DNA of 64,000 nucleotides from contig NZ_CANLEA010000011.1 in NCBI RefSeq assembly GCF_947489565.1, positions 168,921 to 232,920 on the forward strand, in the 5' to 3' direction. Below, piece after piece: positions 38,189-47,084 of the stretch; within the stretch, counting starts at the first letter, position 1; the number at the start of each line of letters is the position of its first letter. The DNA is from an uncultured Kordia sp. (GTDB lineage: Bacteria > Bacteroidota > Bacteroidia > Flavobacteriales > Flavobacteriaceae). The notes beneath the pieces are model-generated. The model was not told the origin of the DNA. It saw only the letters and a program-made list of their open reading frames with translations, and did no database searches. Position numbers and translations under genes: made by a program.

Positions 38189-38794
38189 ATGTTTAGTGAT
38201 CTAGCGAATAAAATATTTCAAGATAGCATCGAAAAATATCATATCATTGATGATGTAGACCAACCATTTGAAAATCCATATCCAAAAGATAAAGTAGAAC
38301 ATTTATTGTATAGAAAAAACTGGATAGATACGGTACAATGGCATTACGAAGACATTATTAGAGATCCAAACATTGATCCTGTTGGAGCATTAAAATTAAA
38401 AAGATTGATTGATGCTTCTAACCAAGATAGAACGGACACGGTAGAATATGTAGACAGCTATTTTCTTCAAAAATATAGCAATGTTCAAGTAAAAGATTCA
38501 GCAACAATTAATTCTGAAAGCCCTGCGTGGGCAATAGATCGTTTGTCAATTTTAGCCTTAAAAATATACCACATGCAAGAAGAAGTAGATCGTAAAGATG
38601 CTTCGGAAGCACACAAAGCAAAATGCCAAACCAAACTAGATATTTTATTAGAACAACGTGTAGATCTTTCTTCTGCAATAGATCAACTAATTGCCGATAT
38701 TGAAAGTGGCGACAAATACATGAAAGTCTACAAGCAAATGAAAATGTACAATGACGATGATCTAAATCCTGTATTGTACAACAAAAACAAATAA
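38189..38794 (+). CDS. DUF4254 family protein
   Basis: The 201-residue, mostly helical, charged soluble protein opens FSDLANKIFQDSIEKYH and contains the family's NPYPKDKVEHLLYRKNWIDT region and SNQDRTD, as in DUF4254. Its function is not established. It is regularly found beside a family 9 glycosyltransferase, here 28 bases downstream, so a role in lipopolysaccharide or surface glycan assembly is inferred. Confidence 0.8.
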   Translation: MFSDLANKIFQDSIEKYHIIDDVDQPFENPYPKDKVEHLLYRKNWIDTVQWHYEDIIRDPNIDPVGALKLKRLIDASNQDRTDTVEYVDSYFLQKYSNVQVKDSATINSESPAWAIDRLSILALKIYHMQEEVDRKDASEAHKAKCQTKLDILLEQRVDLSSAIDQLIADIESGDKYMKVYKQMKMYNDDDLNPVLYNKNK

Positions 38795-38822
38795 CAGAAG
38801 TCTCACATAGGTATTCCAAACT

Positions 38823-39863
38823 ATGGAACAAGCTTCCAAACATATTTTAGTCATGCGTCTCTCTGCCATGGGAGACGTTGCTATGACTGTACCAGTCATA
38901 AAAGCAATGGTACGGACTTATCCCAATGTGAAAATCACTGTAGTTTCACGCGCATTTTTTAAACCCATCTTTCAAGACATTTCCAATGTATCTTTTTATG
39001 CTGCTGATGTAAAAGGAAGACACAAAGGAGTCCGCGGATTATACAAACTCTACAAAGAACTCAAAACATTAGATATTGATCTTATTGCAGACCTTCACAA
39101 TGTATTGCGATCCAATATTCTATGTACATATTTTAAACTTGGCGGATATAAAATTTGTAAAATAGACAAAGGAAGAGCTGCCAAAAAAGCGTTGACACAA
39201 ACAAAGGATAAAGTCTTTCAGCAACTCAAAACCACACATAAGCGTTATGCGGATGTTTTTAGTCAATTAGGACATCACATAGATGTAAGCAAAGAAGATG
39301 TATTACCGCAGCTAAAAATTGCTCAAAAGGTGGCTTTGTTCATTGGGAAAACAAAGAAAAAATTAATCGGAATTGCACCATTTGCCGCTTTTGACGGAAA
39401 AACCTATCCTGTTTCACAAATGGAAGCAGTAATTTCCAAATTGAGTGAAACAGAACAATACAAAGTTGTCTTATTTGGCGGGCCAGCCGATAAGAAACAA
39501 TTGGTTGCTTGGGAAACCAAATATAAAAATGTAGTCAATGGCGCAGGTTTATTTTCTTTTGAAGAAGAATTAAACCTAATCTCCAACCTAGATGTCATGC
39601 TTTCTATGGATTCTGGAAATGCGCATTTAGCAGCGATGTTTGGTAGAAAAGTAGTTACTATTTGGGGAATTACACATCCATATGCAGGATTTTATCCGTT
39701 TGGACAACCTAAAGAAAATGCATTACTAGCAGACAGAGCACAATATCCACTACTGCCAACATCTATCTACGGCAATAAATATCCAGCGGGTTACGAAAAT
39801 ATCATGCAAACCATTACTCCAGAAGCTGTTTTTGAGAAAATTGTGGAAGTGGTTAAGGATTAA
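38823..39863 (+). CDS. Glycosyltransferase family 9 (heptosyltransferase-like)
   Basis: The 346-residue protein has the GT9 pattern: HILVMRLSAMGDVAMTVPVI at the N-terminus, then IGIAPFAAFDGKTYP, LFGGPADKK, and the donor site region LDVMLSMDSGNAHLAAMFGRKVVTIWG. Enzymes of this family transfer heptose or related sugars to lipid A core from ADP-heptose. It probably forms an operon with the DUF4254 gene. Donor specificity is not proven by sequence. Confidence 0.87.
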   Translation: MEQASKHILVMRLSAMGDVAMTVPVIKAMVRTYPNVKITVVSRAFFKPIFQDISNVSFYAADVKGRHKGVRGLYKLYKELKTLDIDLIADLHNVLRSNILCTYFKLGGYKICKIDKGRAAKKALTQTKDKVFQQLKTTHKRYADVFSQLGHHIDVSKEDVLPQLKIAQKVALFIGKTKKKLIGIAPFAAFDGKTYPVSQMEAVISKLSETEQYKVVLFGGPADKKQLVAWETKYKNVVNGAGLFSFEEELNLISNLDVMLSMDSGNAHLAAMFGRKVVTIWGITHPYAGFYPFGQPKENALLADRAQYPLLPTSIYGNKYPAGYENIMQTITPEAVFEKIVEVVKD

Positions 39864-39953
39864 ACTATTTCTTTATTTAACTTTAGCTGAAACTTTACTT
39901 GTCTTTTAAAAATATTAATCTATAAAATAGGTTTAGGTAAACAGTTAATCTCA

Positions 39954-40484
39954 ATGAAGAAATGTCCTAGGTGTGATTTTGAAGTAAAAAACACTTATAA
40001 ATTTTGCCCGTCTTGTAAAACTACCTTTAATAGGGTAGAACAAAAAACACAAAATAAAAAATCAACATCTTGTAATGGGTGTGGTAAAATAATCTTATCA
40101 AATATCAAATTTTGTGAAAAGTGTAGTAAAACTTTATCTCAAAAAAACAGAGTTAATAAAATTGATAATTCAATAAGTAGAGTGGGCAATATACTTCTGA
40201 AAATTTCAGCAAGTATAGGTGTAATTGTATTATTTATAATGGTTATTCAGCCAATAATTACTGGAGAAGACTTTGTGATTGAATCTGTATACAATAGATA
40301 TTTAAAAAACTCTTTTTCTATATCAACTTTCTTTTCTGGCTTTATAGCTGAACTAATAGGACCAATTATTATACCTTTAATATTGATTTATTTTGGATTT
40401 AAGAAAAATGAAAACGCTAGTTGTCTATTAACTATACTATTATTTGGTTTAGTAACTTTTACAGTCATATTATTTTTTAAATGA
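39954..40484 (+). CDS. Zinc-ribbon membrane protein of unknown function
   Basis: This 176-residue protein has two zinc-ribbon-like pairs at the N-terminus: CPRCDFEV with CPSC, and CNGCGKII with CEKC. A Lys-rich linker follows, then three hydrophobic helices (about residues 75-100, 120-145 and 152-175). The cytosolic double ribbon plus membrane anchor is a common prokaryotic architecture without a defined role. Its codon use is more AT-rich than that of its neighbours and it stands alone, so recent gain is possible. Confidence 0.7.
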   Translation: MKKCPRCDFEVKNTYKFCPSCKTTFNRVEQKTQNKKSTSCNGCGKIILSNIKFCEKCSKTLSQKNRVNKIDNSISRVGNILLKISASIGVIVLFIMVIQPIITGEDFVIESVYNRYLKNSFSISTFFSGFIAELIGPIIIPLILIYFGFKKNENASCLLTILLFGLVTFTVILFFK

Positions 40485-40570
40485 TCCAAGAATCGATTGA
40501 AAAAATGCTACTTAAGTTGTGAGTGAAATCAACAAATAGACAAATTCACAAAAAAACAAATCAACACCAA

Positions 40571-41611
40571 TTAAATATCATCAAAATCAACCACAATTGT
40601 AGCTGTAGTTGGATGTGCCTGACACGCAAGAATCATACCTTCTTCAATTTCGCTATCCGTTAAAATCTGATTCTTCTCCATCACCGCTTTTCCTTCGATA
40701 ACTCTACAAATACAACTACTGCAAATACCACCTTGGCAAGAATATGGTGCGTCAATCTTTTGTTTCAATGCCGCATCTAAAATTGTTTCGCTGGCATCCA
40801 TTTCAAAAGTAAAATCTTCATCATCAACCGTAATAGAAATGGTTGATTTTCCAGAAACTTCTTCTGCTTCCGAATTGCTTTCAGAAGAAGCAGTAAACAA
40901 TTCAAAATAAATAGCATCTTTCGAAATGTCGTTATTTTGCAAGGTTTCAGAAACGGTTTGAATCATTGCTTCAGGACCACAAATATAATAATGCTTAAAA
41001 TCAGCATCTTTCATCTGATTCTTAATCACATAATTTACGGCAGTACTATCAATACGTCCTGGCAAAGCATTTTCGGCACGCGCTTGACTATATACAAACT
41101 TCAAGTAAAAATTAGGATGCTTTTCAGTCAATGCAATCAATTCGTCATGAAAAATAGTTTCTTCTGGAGATTTATTTCCGTATAACAAAGCTACTGTATT
41201 TCCATAATCCAATGCAGTTTTCAAAATGCTCATCATAGGTGTAATTCCGCTTCCTGCAGCAAAAAGTGCAATAGCTCCAGCATGCGTAGAAGGTGTATAC
41301 ACAAAATTTCCTTCTGGCGAATGTACATCTAACACAGTACCTTCCGTTAATTCTCTATTGGCATAGGTAGAAAACAAACCGCCTTCAACTTCCTTAATAG
41401 CTACACGGAGTTTATTTTCTTTTGGTGCTGCACACAACGAATACGCTCTGCGAACTTCTTCACCATTAATAGTAGTTTTTAAGGTAACATACTGTCCTGC
41501 TTTAAAAGAAAATGAAGGTTGTAACGCCTCTGGAACATGAAATTCAACGCTTACAGCGCTTGGAGTTTCTCTATGAATATGACGTACTTCTAACTGACGA
41601 AAATCTGACAT
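40571..41611 (-). CDS. Ferredoxin-type NAD(P)H oxidoreductase, PaaE-like
   Basis: The 346-residue flavo-iron-sulfur reductase has an FAD domain with RAYSLCAAP (residues 54-62), an NAD(P) domain with GSGITPMMSIL and YICGPEAMI, and a C-terminal plant-type 2Fe-2S ferredoxin domain. The cluster ligands are C292, C297, C300 and C330 (C-x4-C-x2-C-x29-C). The layout is that of PaaE of phenylacetyl-CoA epoxidase, but no other paa gene is in the window, so it may serve another oxygenase or desaturase. Confidence 0.85.
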   Translation of the reverse strand: MSDFRQLEVRHIHRETPSAVSVEFHVPEALQPSFSFKAGQYVTLKTTINGEEVRRAYSLCAAPKENKLRVAIKEVEGGLFSTYANRELTEGTVLDVHSPEGNFVYTPSTHAGAIALFAAGSGITPMMSILKTALDYGNTVALLYGNKSPEETIFHDELIALTEKHPNFYLKFVYSQARAENALPGRIDSTAVNYVIKNQMKDADFKHYYICGPEAMIQTVSETLQNNDISKDAIYFELFTASSESNSEAEEVSGKSTISITVDDEDFTFEMDASETILDAALKQKIDAPYSCQGGICSSCICRVIEGKAVMEKNQILTDSEIEEGMILACQAHPTTATIVVDFDDI

Positions 41612-41648
41612 TAAACAATTGTATTAAAAGTGATGCTAATTTTTTTGG

Positions 41649-41656
41649 CAAAAATA
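41649..41656 (-). promoter_or_regulatory. -7 box for the PaaE-like gene
   Basis: The minus strand reads TATTTTTG, 37 bases before the start codon ending at 41611. It is divergent from the PadR promoter box at 41733. The -33 element is unclear. Confidence 0.45.
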
Positions 41657-41732
41657 GCAAAACAGAAATGTTTTTACATAGATTTTAAGATAATAATATA
41701 CATAGAAATCTTATGCATAAGAAAATTATGTA

Positions 41733-41740
41733 TATATTTG
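41733..41740 (+). promoter_or_regulatory. -7 box for the PadR-family gene
   Basis: TATATTTG matches TAnnTTTG and ends 17 bases before ATG 41758, implying a very short leader. The box lies inside a longer reading frame starting at 41713, so that longer start is rejected. Confidence 0.55.
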
Positions 41741-41757
41741 AAGTATATCAGCAAGTC

Positions 41758-42096
41758 ATGGGCAATTCAAAACTATATAAAGGAAGCTTACATACCATTA
41801 TTCTAAAACTCTTAGAAGAAAATGGAAAAATGTACGGATATGAAATTACACAAAAAGTAAAAGAAATAACCAAAGGAGAGTTGCAAATTACCGAAGGCGC
41901 TTTATATCCTGCGTTACATAAACTGGAATCTGAAGACTTATTAGATGTAGAAGTAGCAAAAGTGGACAATCGAATGCGAAAATATTACAAGCTTACTGAA
42001 AAAGGAAGCATAGAAACAGTAAACAAACTAAAAGAATTAGAGCAGTACATTAGAAACATGCAAGTTTTGGTAAATCCGAAATGGAGTATTGAATAA
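41758..42096 (+). CDS. PadR family transcriptional regulator
   Basis: This 112-residue winged-helix protein contains LYKGSLHTIILKLLEENGKMYGYEI, shown here by its key parts GSLHTIILKLL and MYGYEI, then ITEGALYPALHKLE and YYKLTEKG, the signature of the PadR family (short subfamily 2). It probably represses its own operon, including the membrane protein gene 43 bases downstream. PadR plus a HAAS-type membrane partner is a frequent pair. The start at 41758 is chosen from the promoter position. Confidence 0.88.
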   Translation: MGNSKLYKGSLHTIILKLLEENGKMYGYEITQKVKEITKGELQITEGALYPALHKLESEDLLDVEVAKVDNRMRKYYKLTEKGSIETVNKLKELEQYIRNMQVLVNPKWSIE

Positions 42097-42139
42097 TGAA
42101 CAATAAAATTTCCGCATTTGTGATAAAAAAAGCAGAAAA

Positions 42140-42916
42140 ATGAAGTTAACAAAAGAACAAATACAAGAACTATATCAATTTGTAGCTGCCAAAGGTGTAA
42201 AGCATTATGACTTGCAAACAGAATTGGTAGATCATTTAGCTAATGGAATAGAGGAATACTGGAAAATTCATCCAGAAAAATCCTTTGAAGAAGTGAAAGC
42301 GCAAGAATTTCAAAAATTTGGCGCAGCAGGTTTTTCAGATGTAATTAAAAAACATGATGATGCATTATCAAAAAAATACAAAAAAATTATTTCAGGATTC
42401 TTTATGGAATACTTTAAGCTGCCTAAAATAATAGGAACAATTACTAGTATTGCAATCATATTTTATTGCCTTCGATTTTTAGCAAGAGAACCTTTTGTTA
42501 CATCAATATTTACAGTTATGGTTTTTTTCTTTATTATAGCTGCGACACATGTTTTATCAACCCTAAATAATAAAATAATTTATAAAAGAAAAGTCAAAAA
42601 AAGTGGAAAGCAATGGAAATTGGAAGATATGATTTTTCATAGTTACATAGGATATGAGAAGCAGCAGAGAAGTACGAAGCGTAAAATATTTGACTTTATT
42701 ATAATAATAATTCCAGTTACAATAGGAACTTTAATAGATGATGTATCTTCATCAATAGTTCCACCATTCATATACAATCATTATTGGGTGCAATTGGTAA
42801 TAGCTACAACTATAGTATTAGTATCAATACTAACATATATACATATAATTGTAGTGCCAGAAAAAGCAGAAGAGTTGCTAACGGAAACCTATCCAGAATA
42901 CGAACTTTTAAAATGA
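42140..42916 (+). CDS. PadR-associated membrane protein (HAAS/DUF1700-like N-terminus)
   Basis: The 258-residue protein begins with a helical domain (KHYDLQTELVDHLANGIEEYW, key part LQTELVDHLANGIEEYW) resembling the permease-prefix/HAAS alpha-helical domains that accompany PadR regulators. Four to five membrane helices follow from about residue 95. It is probably a membrane protein whose level or partner is controlled by the upstream PadR regulator. No enzymatic motif is visible. It converges on the next gene with 22 bases between stops. Confidence 0.72.
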   Translation: MKLTKEQIQELYQFVAAKGVKHYDLQTELVDHLANGIEEYWKIHPEKSFEEVKAQEFQKFGAAGFSDVIKKHDDALSKKYKKIISGFFMEYFKLPKIIGTITSIAIIFYCLRFLAREPFVTSIFTVMVFFFIIAATHVLSTLNNKIIYKRKVKKSGKQWKLEDMIFHSYIGYEKQQRSTKRKIFDFIIIIIPVTIGTLIDDVSSSIVPPFIYNHYWVQLVIATTIVLVSILTYIHIIVVPEKAEELLTETYPEYELLK

Positions 42917-42938
42917 TTTACGCATAAAACTACAGACC

Positions 42939-43910
42939 TTATTTTTTTCGCAATGGTATCTTCCAAGCAAAATCAAGACTGATTAGATGTTCGTATTGAA
43001 AACCTGTTGTAGGTTTTATGGTATAAAAAGTAGGTCTATAAATAACTCCGATAAAAAAGGATCTTCCTAACTGAAAATAAGTATTGGCGGTAATGCCGAA
43101 ACTTTTGCTTTTACGTATGACATCAAATTCATTTTCTGTGTCTATTTCTTCTTTAAAGCGCCAAGTATTGTGAGTATAATTAAGACCATATCCTACATTC
43201 AACCGTCCAAACTTGAAATTATCAGTTACCTCAAAAAATGTTGTGCTAAAACGTTCTCTTGTTTCTCCGCCTGGTGATACAGGTATGGGAACAAAAAAAT
43301 CTATGGCACCTGCATATTTAACACCAATATATTTGTTGGATTTGTAGAAATATTCGAGTCCAGCAGAAGCGCCAAAAAAACCTGTGCTGCTTCTGTTGCC
43401 AAAGCCGTCCAAATTATAGCTAAAAGAATTCACATAAGGAATCGAAATTGATACATTAAAATCACCTTTACTTCGTGGATGTTTTTCTGCAAAAAAATCT
43501 TTCCAGGACTTTAAAAAAGGCGGTTTTAAAACTCTTATCGTATCTTTTGAGTTCAAATACACATGATCGCCGTAATGAAATCTTTTATCATTCGTAAGAT
43601 CAATAGCGTAATATAAAGGAGCAACAATAGTTCCTATCAAGTTCCAAAAAACAAAAGTTTGATGTGGCGATGATTTAACGGCATAATCTAATGATAATGT
43701 GTCTGAAACTAGCGTTAAATTTAAATCATTTTTTGATCGCTCTACTTTGATATAGCTTGGCAATTCATAAATGCTATCCTTGGTTTTAACTTTTGCATTT
43801 TCTAAGTCAGAAGTAACTTTTAATGTATATGTTTTACTTTTTAATATCGTAGAACACGACGAAAATAATACTGAGGTTAGTATTAAAAATAAAATAGTTT
43901 TTTTGGTCAT
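42939..43910 (-). CDS. Outer-membrane lipoprotein of unknown function
   Basis: The 323-residue product has a lipoprotein signal ending LFSSC (lipidated C19). Residues 30-150 contain a PEGA-like or surface beta domain (YTLKVTSDLENAKVKTKD). The C-terminal 170 residues show alternating hydrophobic strands with aromatic girdles (GASAGLEYFYKSNKYIGVKYAG, key part LEYFYKSNKYIGVKY), suggesting a small beta-barrel or barrel-like sheet ending LDFAWKIPLRKK. I do not recognise a family. The terminal-strand pattern points to the outer membrane. Confidence 0.65.
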   Translation of the reverse strand: MTKKTILFLILTSVLFSSCSTILKSKTYTLKVTSDLENAKVKTKDSIYELPSYIKVERSKNDLNLTLVSDTLSLDYAVKSSPHQTFVFWNLIGTIVAPLYYAIDLTNDKRFHYGDHVYLNSKDTIRVLKPPFLKSWKDFFAEKHPRSKGDFNVSISIPYVNSFSYNLDGFGNRSSTGFFGASAGLEYFYKSNKYIGVKYAGAIDFFVPIPVSPGGETRERFSTTFFEVTDNFKFGRLNVGYGLNYTHNTWRFKEEIDTENEFDVIRKSKSFGITANTYFQLGRSFFIGVIYRPTFYTIKPTTGFQYEHLISLDFAWKIPLRKK

Positions 43911-44127
43911 TACTTACGGCTATTTTTTTAGAGATTCCAAAATATAGAAAAGGTTGCGTTTAGGAAACTATTTTATGCGAATATAATGGACTTTTTCTTT
44001 ATGAATACTTTTGAATTATAACGAAATATATTCCTTATTAGAAGCTTATAAATGAAGAAAAAAGCCCCTAACTTGTAACAAATCCCAAAAACCGATACTA
44101 ACCATAACAACTAATTAACTTACTACA

Positions 44128-45603
44128 ATGATTAAAAAATTCATAAGCTTTCAATGGAAAGAATTTATTCGTTCTTCCTCTTTCCAAAAAGGAGTCGCCA
44201 TTAAAATATTGCTTTTTATAGCAGCAGCCTACATTGGCGTTATGGCAGTACTTGCAGGTATGGGATTATTTTTCGGAATCAAAAAACTGATTCCAGGTAT
44301 TGATCCAATGATTATCGTAAATAGTTTTATCATCTTTTGGTTTTTTGCCGATATGCTATTGCGCTATTTTATGCAGCAAATGCCGGTAATGAACATCAAA
44401 CCATTGATGATTATTCCAATAAAACAAAAAACAATCATTCACTTTTTGCTGGGGAAAACAGTGTTTTCATTCTTCAATCTGTTGCCTTTATTGGTATTTA
44501 TACCTTACTGTATAACACTATTGATACAAGGATATCCACCGTTTAAAGTACTATTATGGTTGCTTTCTATCATTACGATTACATTGTCGCTCAACTTTTT
44601 AAACATTCTTGTAAACAAAAGTAATACGGTGTTTTATATCATAGCAACTGCTTTAATATCCTCATTGGCAATGTGGTATTTTAATATATACGATATTACA
44701 AGACCCGCTGGAGCGATGTTTAGAGCACTTTATGAAAACCCAATCTATATTTTAGTGCCAATTGCAATTCTGGCATTCTTATATTATTTGAATTTCAAAT
44801 ATCTAAACAGTCATTTCTACTTAGATGGTGCCGTTTCTAAAAAAGTAAAAGAAGTCAATACTTCCGATCTTTCATGGTTGAATCGTTTTGGAGCTTTAGC
44901 AACCTTCTTAAAAAATGATGTACGTATGATTTGGAGAAACAAGCGTCCAAGACAAGTACTATTAATGTCTGGTTTCTTCCTGTTTTATGGCGTTATATTC
45001 TTTACACAAAAAACATACAATGACATGCCAGGGTTTATCGCCTTTGCGTCCATCTTTGTTACGGCAGGATTTTTATTCTCGTTTGGTCAATTAGTACCTT
45101 CTTGGGATAGTGAACACTACAAAATGATGATGAGTCAAAACATTCCATACAGACAATACCTAGAATCCAAATGGTATCTTATGGTAATTGCTGTAGTCAT
45201 TTCATTTATATTAAGTACACCATACATTTACTTTGGTTGGGACAAATATGCTATGATTGCCGCAGGAGCTTCGTTCAATATCGGAATCAACACGTTTGTC
45301 ACATTATTTGGTGGTGCGCTCAACAGAGTTCCTATAAAACTCAACGAAAAAGCAAAAGCATTCAGCAATACGCAAGGTTTCAATCCGACACAATTGCTCA
45401 TTGCATTACCAAAAATGCTCTTACCAGTATTACTCTTTTACATTCCGTATTACTTTACAGATTACAATCTAAATGCAGGAATCATTACACTTGCAGTTAG
45501 TGGTTTTGTAGGATTAGCGTTCAAAAACTATTTCCTAACACAAATAGAAAAAGTATACCAAAAAGGAAAATACAAAACCGTTGCAGCGTTTGACGAAAAA
45601 TAA
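44128..45603 (+). CDS. ABC exporter membrane subunit, DUF5687 family
   Basis: This 491-residue integral membrane protein has about twelve helices and begins FISFQWKEFIRSSSFQKG, the form seen in DUF5687 permeases of Bacteroidota. It is followed after 20 bases by an ABC ATPase gene, so the two are very likely the membrane and nucleotide-binding parts of one exporter. The substrate is unknown. No RBS of note is seen. Confidence 0.82.
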   Translation: MIKKFISFQWKEFIRSSSFQKGVAIKILLFIAAAYIGVMAVLAGMGLFFGIKKLIPGIDPMIIVNSFIIFWFFADMLLRYFMQQMPVMNIKPLMIIPIKQKTIIHFLLGKTVFSFFNLLPLLVFIPYCITLLIQGYPPFKVLLWLLSIITITLSLNFLNILVNKSNTVFYIIATALISSLAMWYFNIYDITRPAGAMFRALYENPIYILVPIAILAFLYYLNFKYLNSHFYLDGAVSKKVKEVNTSDLSWLNRFGALATFLKNDVRMIWRNKRPRQVLLMSGFFLFYGVIFFTQKTYNDMPGFIAFASIFVTAGFLFSFGQLVPSWDSEHYKMMMSQNIPYRQYLESKWYLMVIAVVISFILSTPYIYFGWDKYAMIAAGASFNIGINTFVTLFGGALNRVPIKLNEKAKAFSNTQGFNPTQLLIALPKMLLPVLLFYIPYYFTDYNLNAGIITLAVSGFVGLAFKNYFLTQIEKVYQKGKYKTVAAFDEK

Positions 45604-45623
45604 TAACAACTAAACTTACGAAA

Positions 45624-46346
45624 ATGATCACAATACAAGATATATCAAAAACATACGGACAAAATACAGTACTTAAAATAGATTCGCTAGAAATTCCAAA
45701 AGGGCAAAGTTTTGGCTTGGTTGGAAACAATGGAGCCGGAAAAACAACGCTTTTCAGTCTATTATTAGATTTAATTCAGCCTACAACAGGATACATTGAT
45801 AGCAACGGAATCAAAGTACATGAAAGTGAAGCTTGGAAACCATATACATCATCATTTATTGACGAAAGTTTCCTAATTGGATACCTTACGGCAGAAGAAT
45901 ATTTTTACTTTATTGGTGACTTGCGCGGACAAAACAAAGCAGATGTAGATGCTTTATTATCACAATTTGAAGATTTCTTTCACGGTGAAATTCTCAATCA
46001 GAAAAAATACCTGCGCGATCTTAGTAAAGGAAATCAAAAAAAGGCAGGAATTGTAGCATCTTTTATCGGAAATCCTGAAATCATCATCTTAGATGAACCT
46101 TTTGCAAACTTAGATCCAACAACGCAAATTCGACTCAAAGGAATCATCAAAAAACTATCGGAAGACAACCAAGTAACAGTATTAGTATCAAGTCATGATT
46201 TAATGCACGTTACCGAAGTTTCAGACCGAATTGTGGTGCTCAACAAAGGCGAAGTTGTCAAAGACATTGTAACCTCAGAAGAAACGCTAAAAGAGCTTGA
46301 AATGTTCTTTTCGGGTTCTGCAGTAGTTACTACAGAGGAGGAATAG
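45624..46346 (+). CDS. ABC transporter ATP-binding protein
   Basis: The 240-residue ATPase has Walker A at residues 34-42 (GNNGAGKTT), a signature in divergent form (LSKGNQKKAGI), Walker B IIILDEPFANLDP and the H-loop SSHDLMH. It pairs with the DUF5687 membrane protein upstream. It has no C39 peptidase domain and no membrane part, so it is not a double-glycine peptide exporter of the usual kind. Confidence 0.93.
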   Translation: MITIQDISKTYGQNTVLKIDSLEIPKGQSFGLVGNNGAGKTTLFSLLLDLIQPTTGYIDSNGIKVHESEAWKPYTSSFIDESFLIGYLTAEEYFYFIGDLRGQNKADVDALLSQFEDFFHGEILNQKKYLRDLSKGNQKKAGIVASFIGNPEIIILDEPFANLDPTTQIRLKGIIKKLSEDNQVTVLVSSHDLMHVTEVSDRIVVLNKGEVVKDIVTSEETLKELEMFFSGSAVVTTEEE

Positions 46347-46368
46347 CTAGAGCGTTCTCACAACAAAA

Positions 46369-46422
46369 AAACATCAAACCTGCATTTCGAGTTTCCTCAA
46401 TATGCAGGTTTGGTGTTTTTCT
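46369..46422 (+). terminator. Terminator after the DUF5687 ABC operon
   Basis: A 17-base inverted repeat (46369-46385 with 46402-46418, one mismatch, centred on CAAACCTGCAT / ATGCAGGTTTG) ends in a T run. It lies 22 bases after the ATPase stop. Confidence 0.85.
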
Positions 46423-46430
46423 ACTTTGTC

Positions 46431-46450
46431 ATTCCTGCGCAGGCAGGAAT
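46431..46450. repeat. Small palindromic intergenic repeat
   Basis: ATTCCTGC, four bases, then GCAGGAAT, in a context (GTCATTCCTGCGCAGGCAGG) common as a dispersed REP-like sequence in many bacterial genomes. It is followed by GCGCAGTCGAAGT, another motif of such repeats. Confidence 0.6.
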
Positions 46451-46503
46451 CCAAATCGAAAAAGAGCGCAGTCGAAGTACACTGTTTAGTGAAGTCAAAT
46501 TTC

Positions 46504-46992
46504 TCAAACAGGTTCTTGACCAGGGAAACAAATAATATTATATCCGTAAACATCAAATAAACGGCCATCACATTCCATAATAAACTTTACAGCACAAATA
46601 ATACACAATGGATTGTCGATATTAACTCCACATGCTAAATATCGTACGCCTTTTCGATCGCAATCTTTAAAATTTTCAGGAATACCACTTGTAATTGTGC
46701 AACCATCGTCTATAATTGCAATTCCACCACTAATAGTTACGCAGCCATATCTATCATCATCATTATCACTATCACTACTCTTCGTCATAGTGTTTAGCTG
46801 TTGTATCAAATATTCTTCTGGATTTTCTTTAAAATTTTCAGGAATATTTTGGAGCAATTCCATAATTGATTTTTCGTTTTGAATACTTTTCAGTTCAATA
46901 CTTTCGTTTTCAATAGCTTCAGTATCCGTAGTATCCGTCTGGCATGCCGATACAAAGAATAATAACACAAATAAGTAACTAAGTTTTTTCAT
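46504..46992 (-). CDS. Cysteine-rich small lipoprotein, unknown function
   Basis: The 162-residue product has a lipoprotein signal ending VSAC (lipidated C17) and then an acidic Glu/Asn/Asp-rich stalk (about 18-80). A compact C-terminal part with eight or so cysteines follows (YGC, DGC, KDC, LAC, CIIC, MEC, IIC). The cysteine pattern suggests a disulfide-bonded surface domain. I do not recognise a family. It follows the alpha/beta hydrolase gene on the same strand by 92 bases. Confidence 0.65.
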   Translation of the reverse strand: MKKLSYLFVLLFFVSACQTDTTDTEAIENESIELKSIQNEKSIMELLQNIPENFKENPEEYLIQQLNTMTKSSDSDNDDDRYGCVTISGGIAIIDDGCTITSGIPENFKDCDRKGVRYLACGVNIDNPLCIICAVKFIMECDGRLFDVYGYNIICFPGQEPV

Positions 46993-47084
46993 GACTTTTG
47001 GTTTTTTAGGTTAATGTTCTAAGTTAAATAATCTAAAAATCAAATAGTTATGGGAATAGCATACATTGTGTAAGTGTTAAAAAA

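Noticed and set aside
40571..41611. Evidence for a phenylacetate degradation cluster
   Set aside because: Only the reductase is present; no paaA-D or other paa gene flanks it.
45624..46346. ABC ATPase as exporter for the double-glycine peptides
   Set aside because: It has no C39 peptidase domain or fused membrane part, pairs with DUF5687, and lies 5 kb away with its own terminator.
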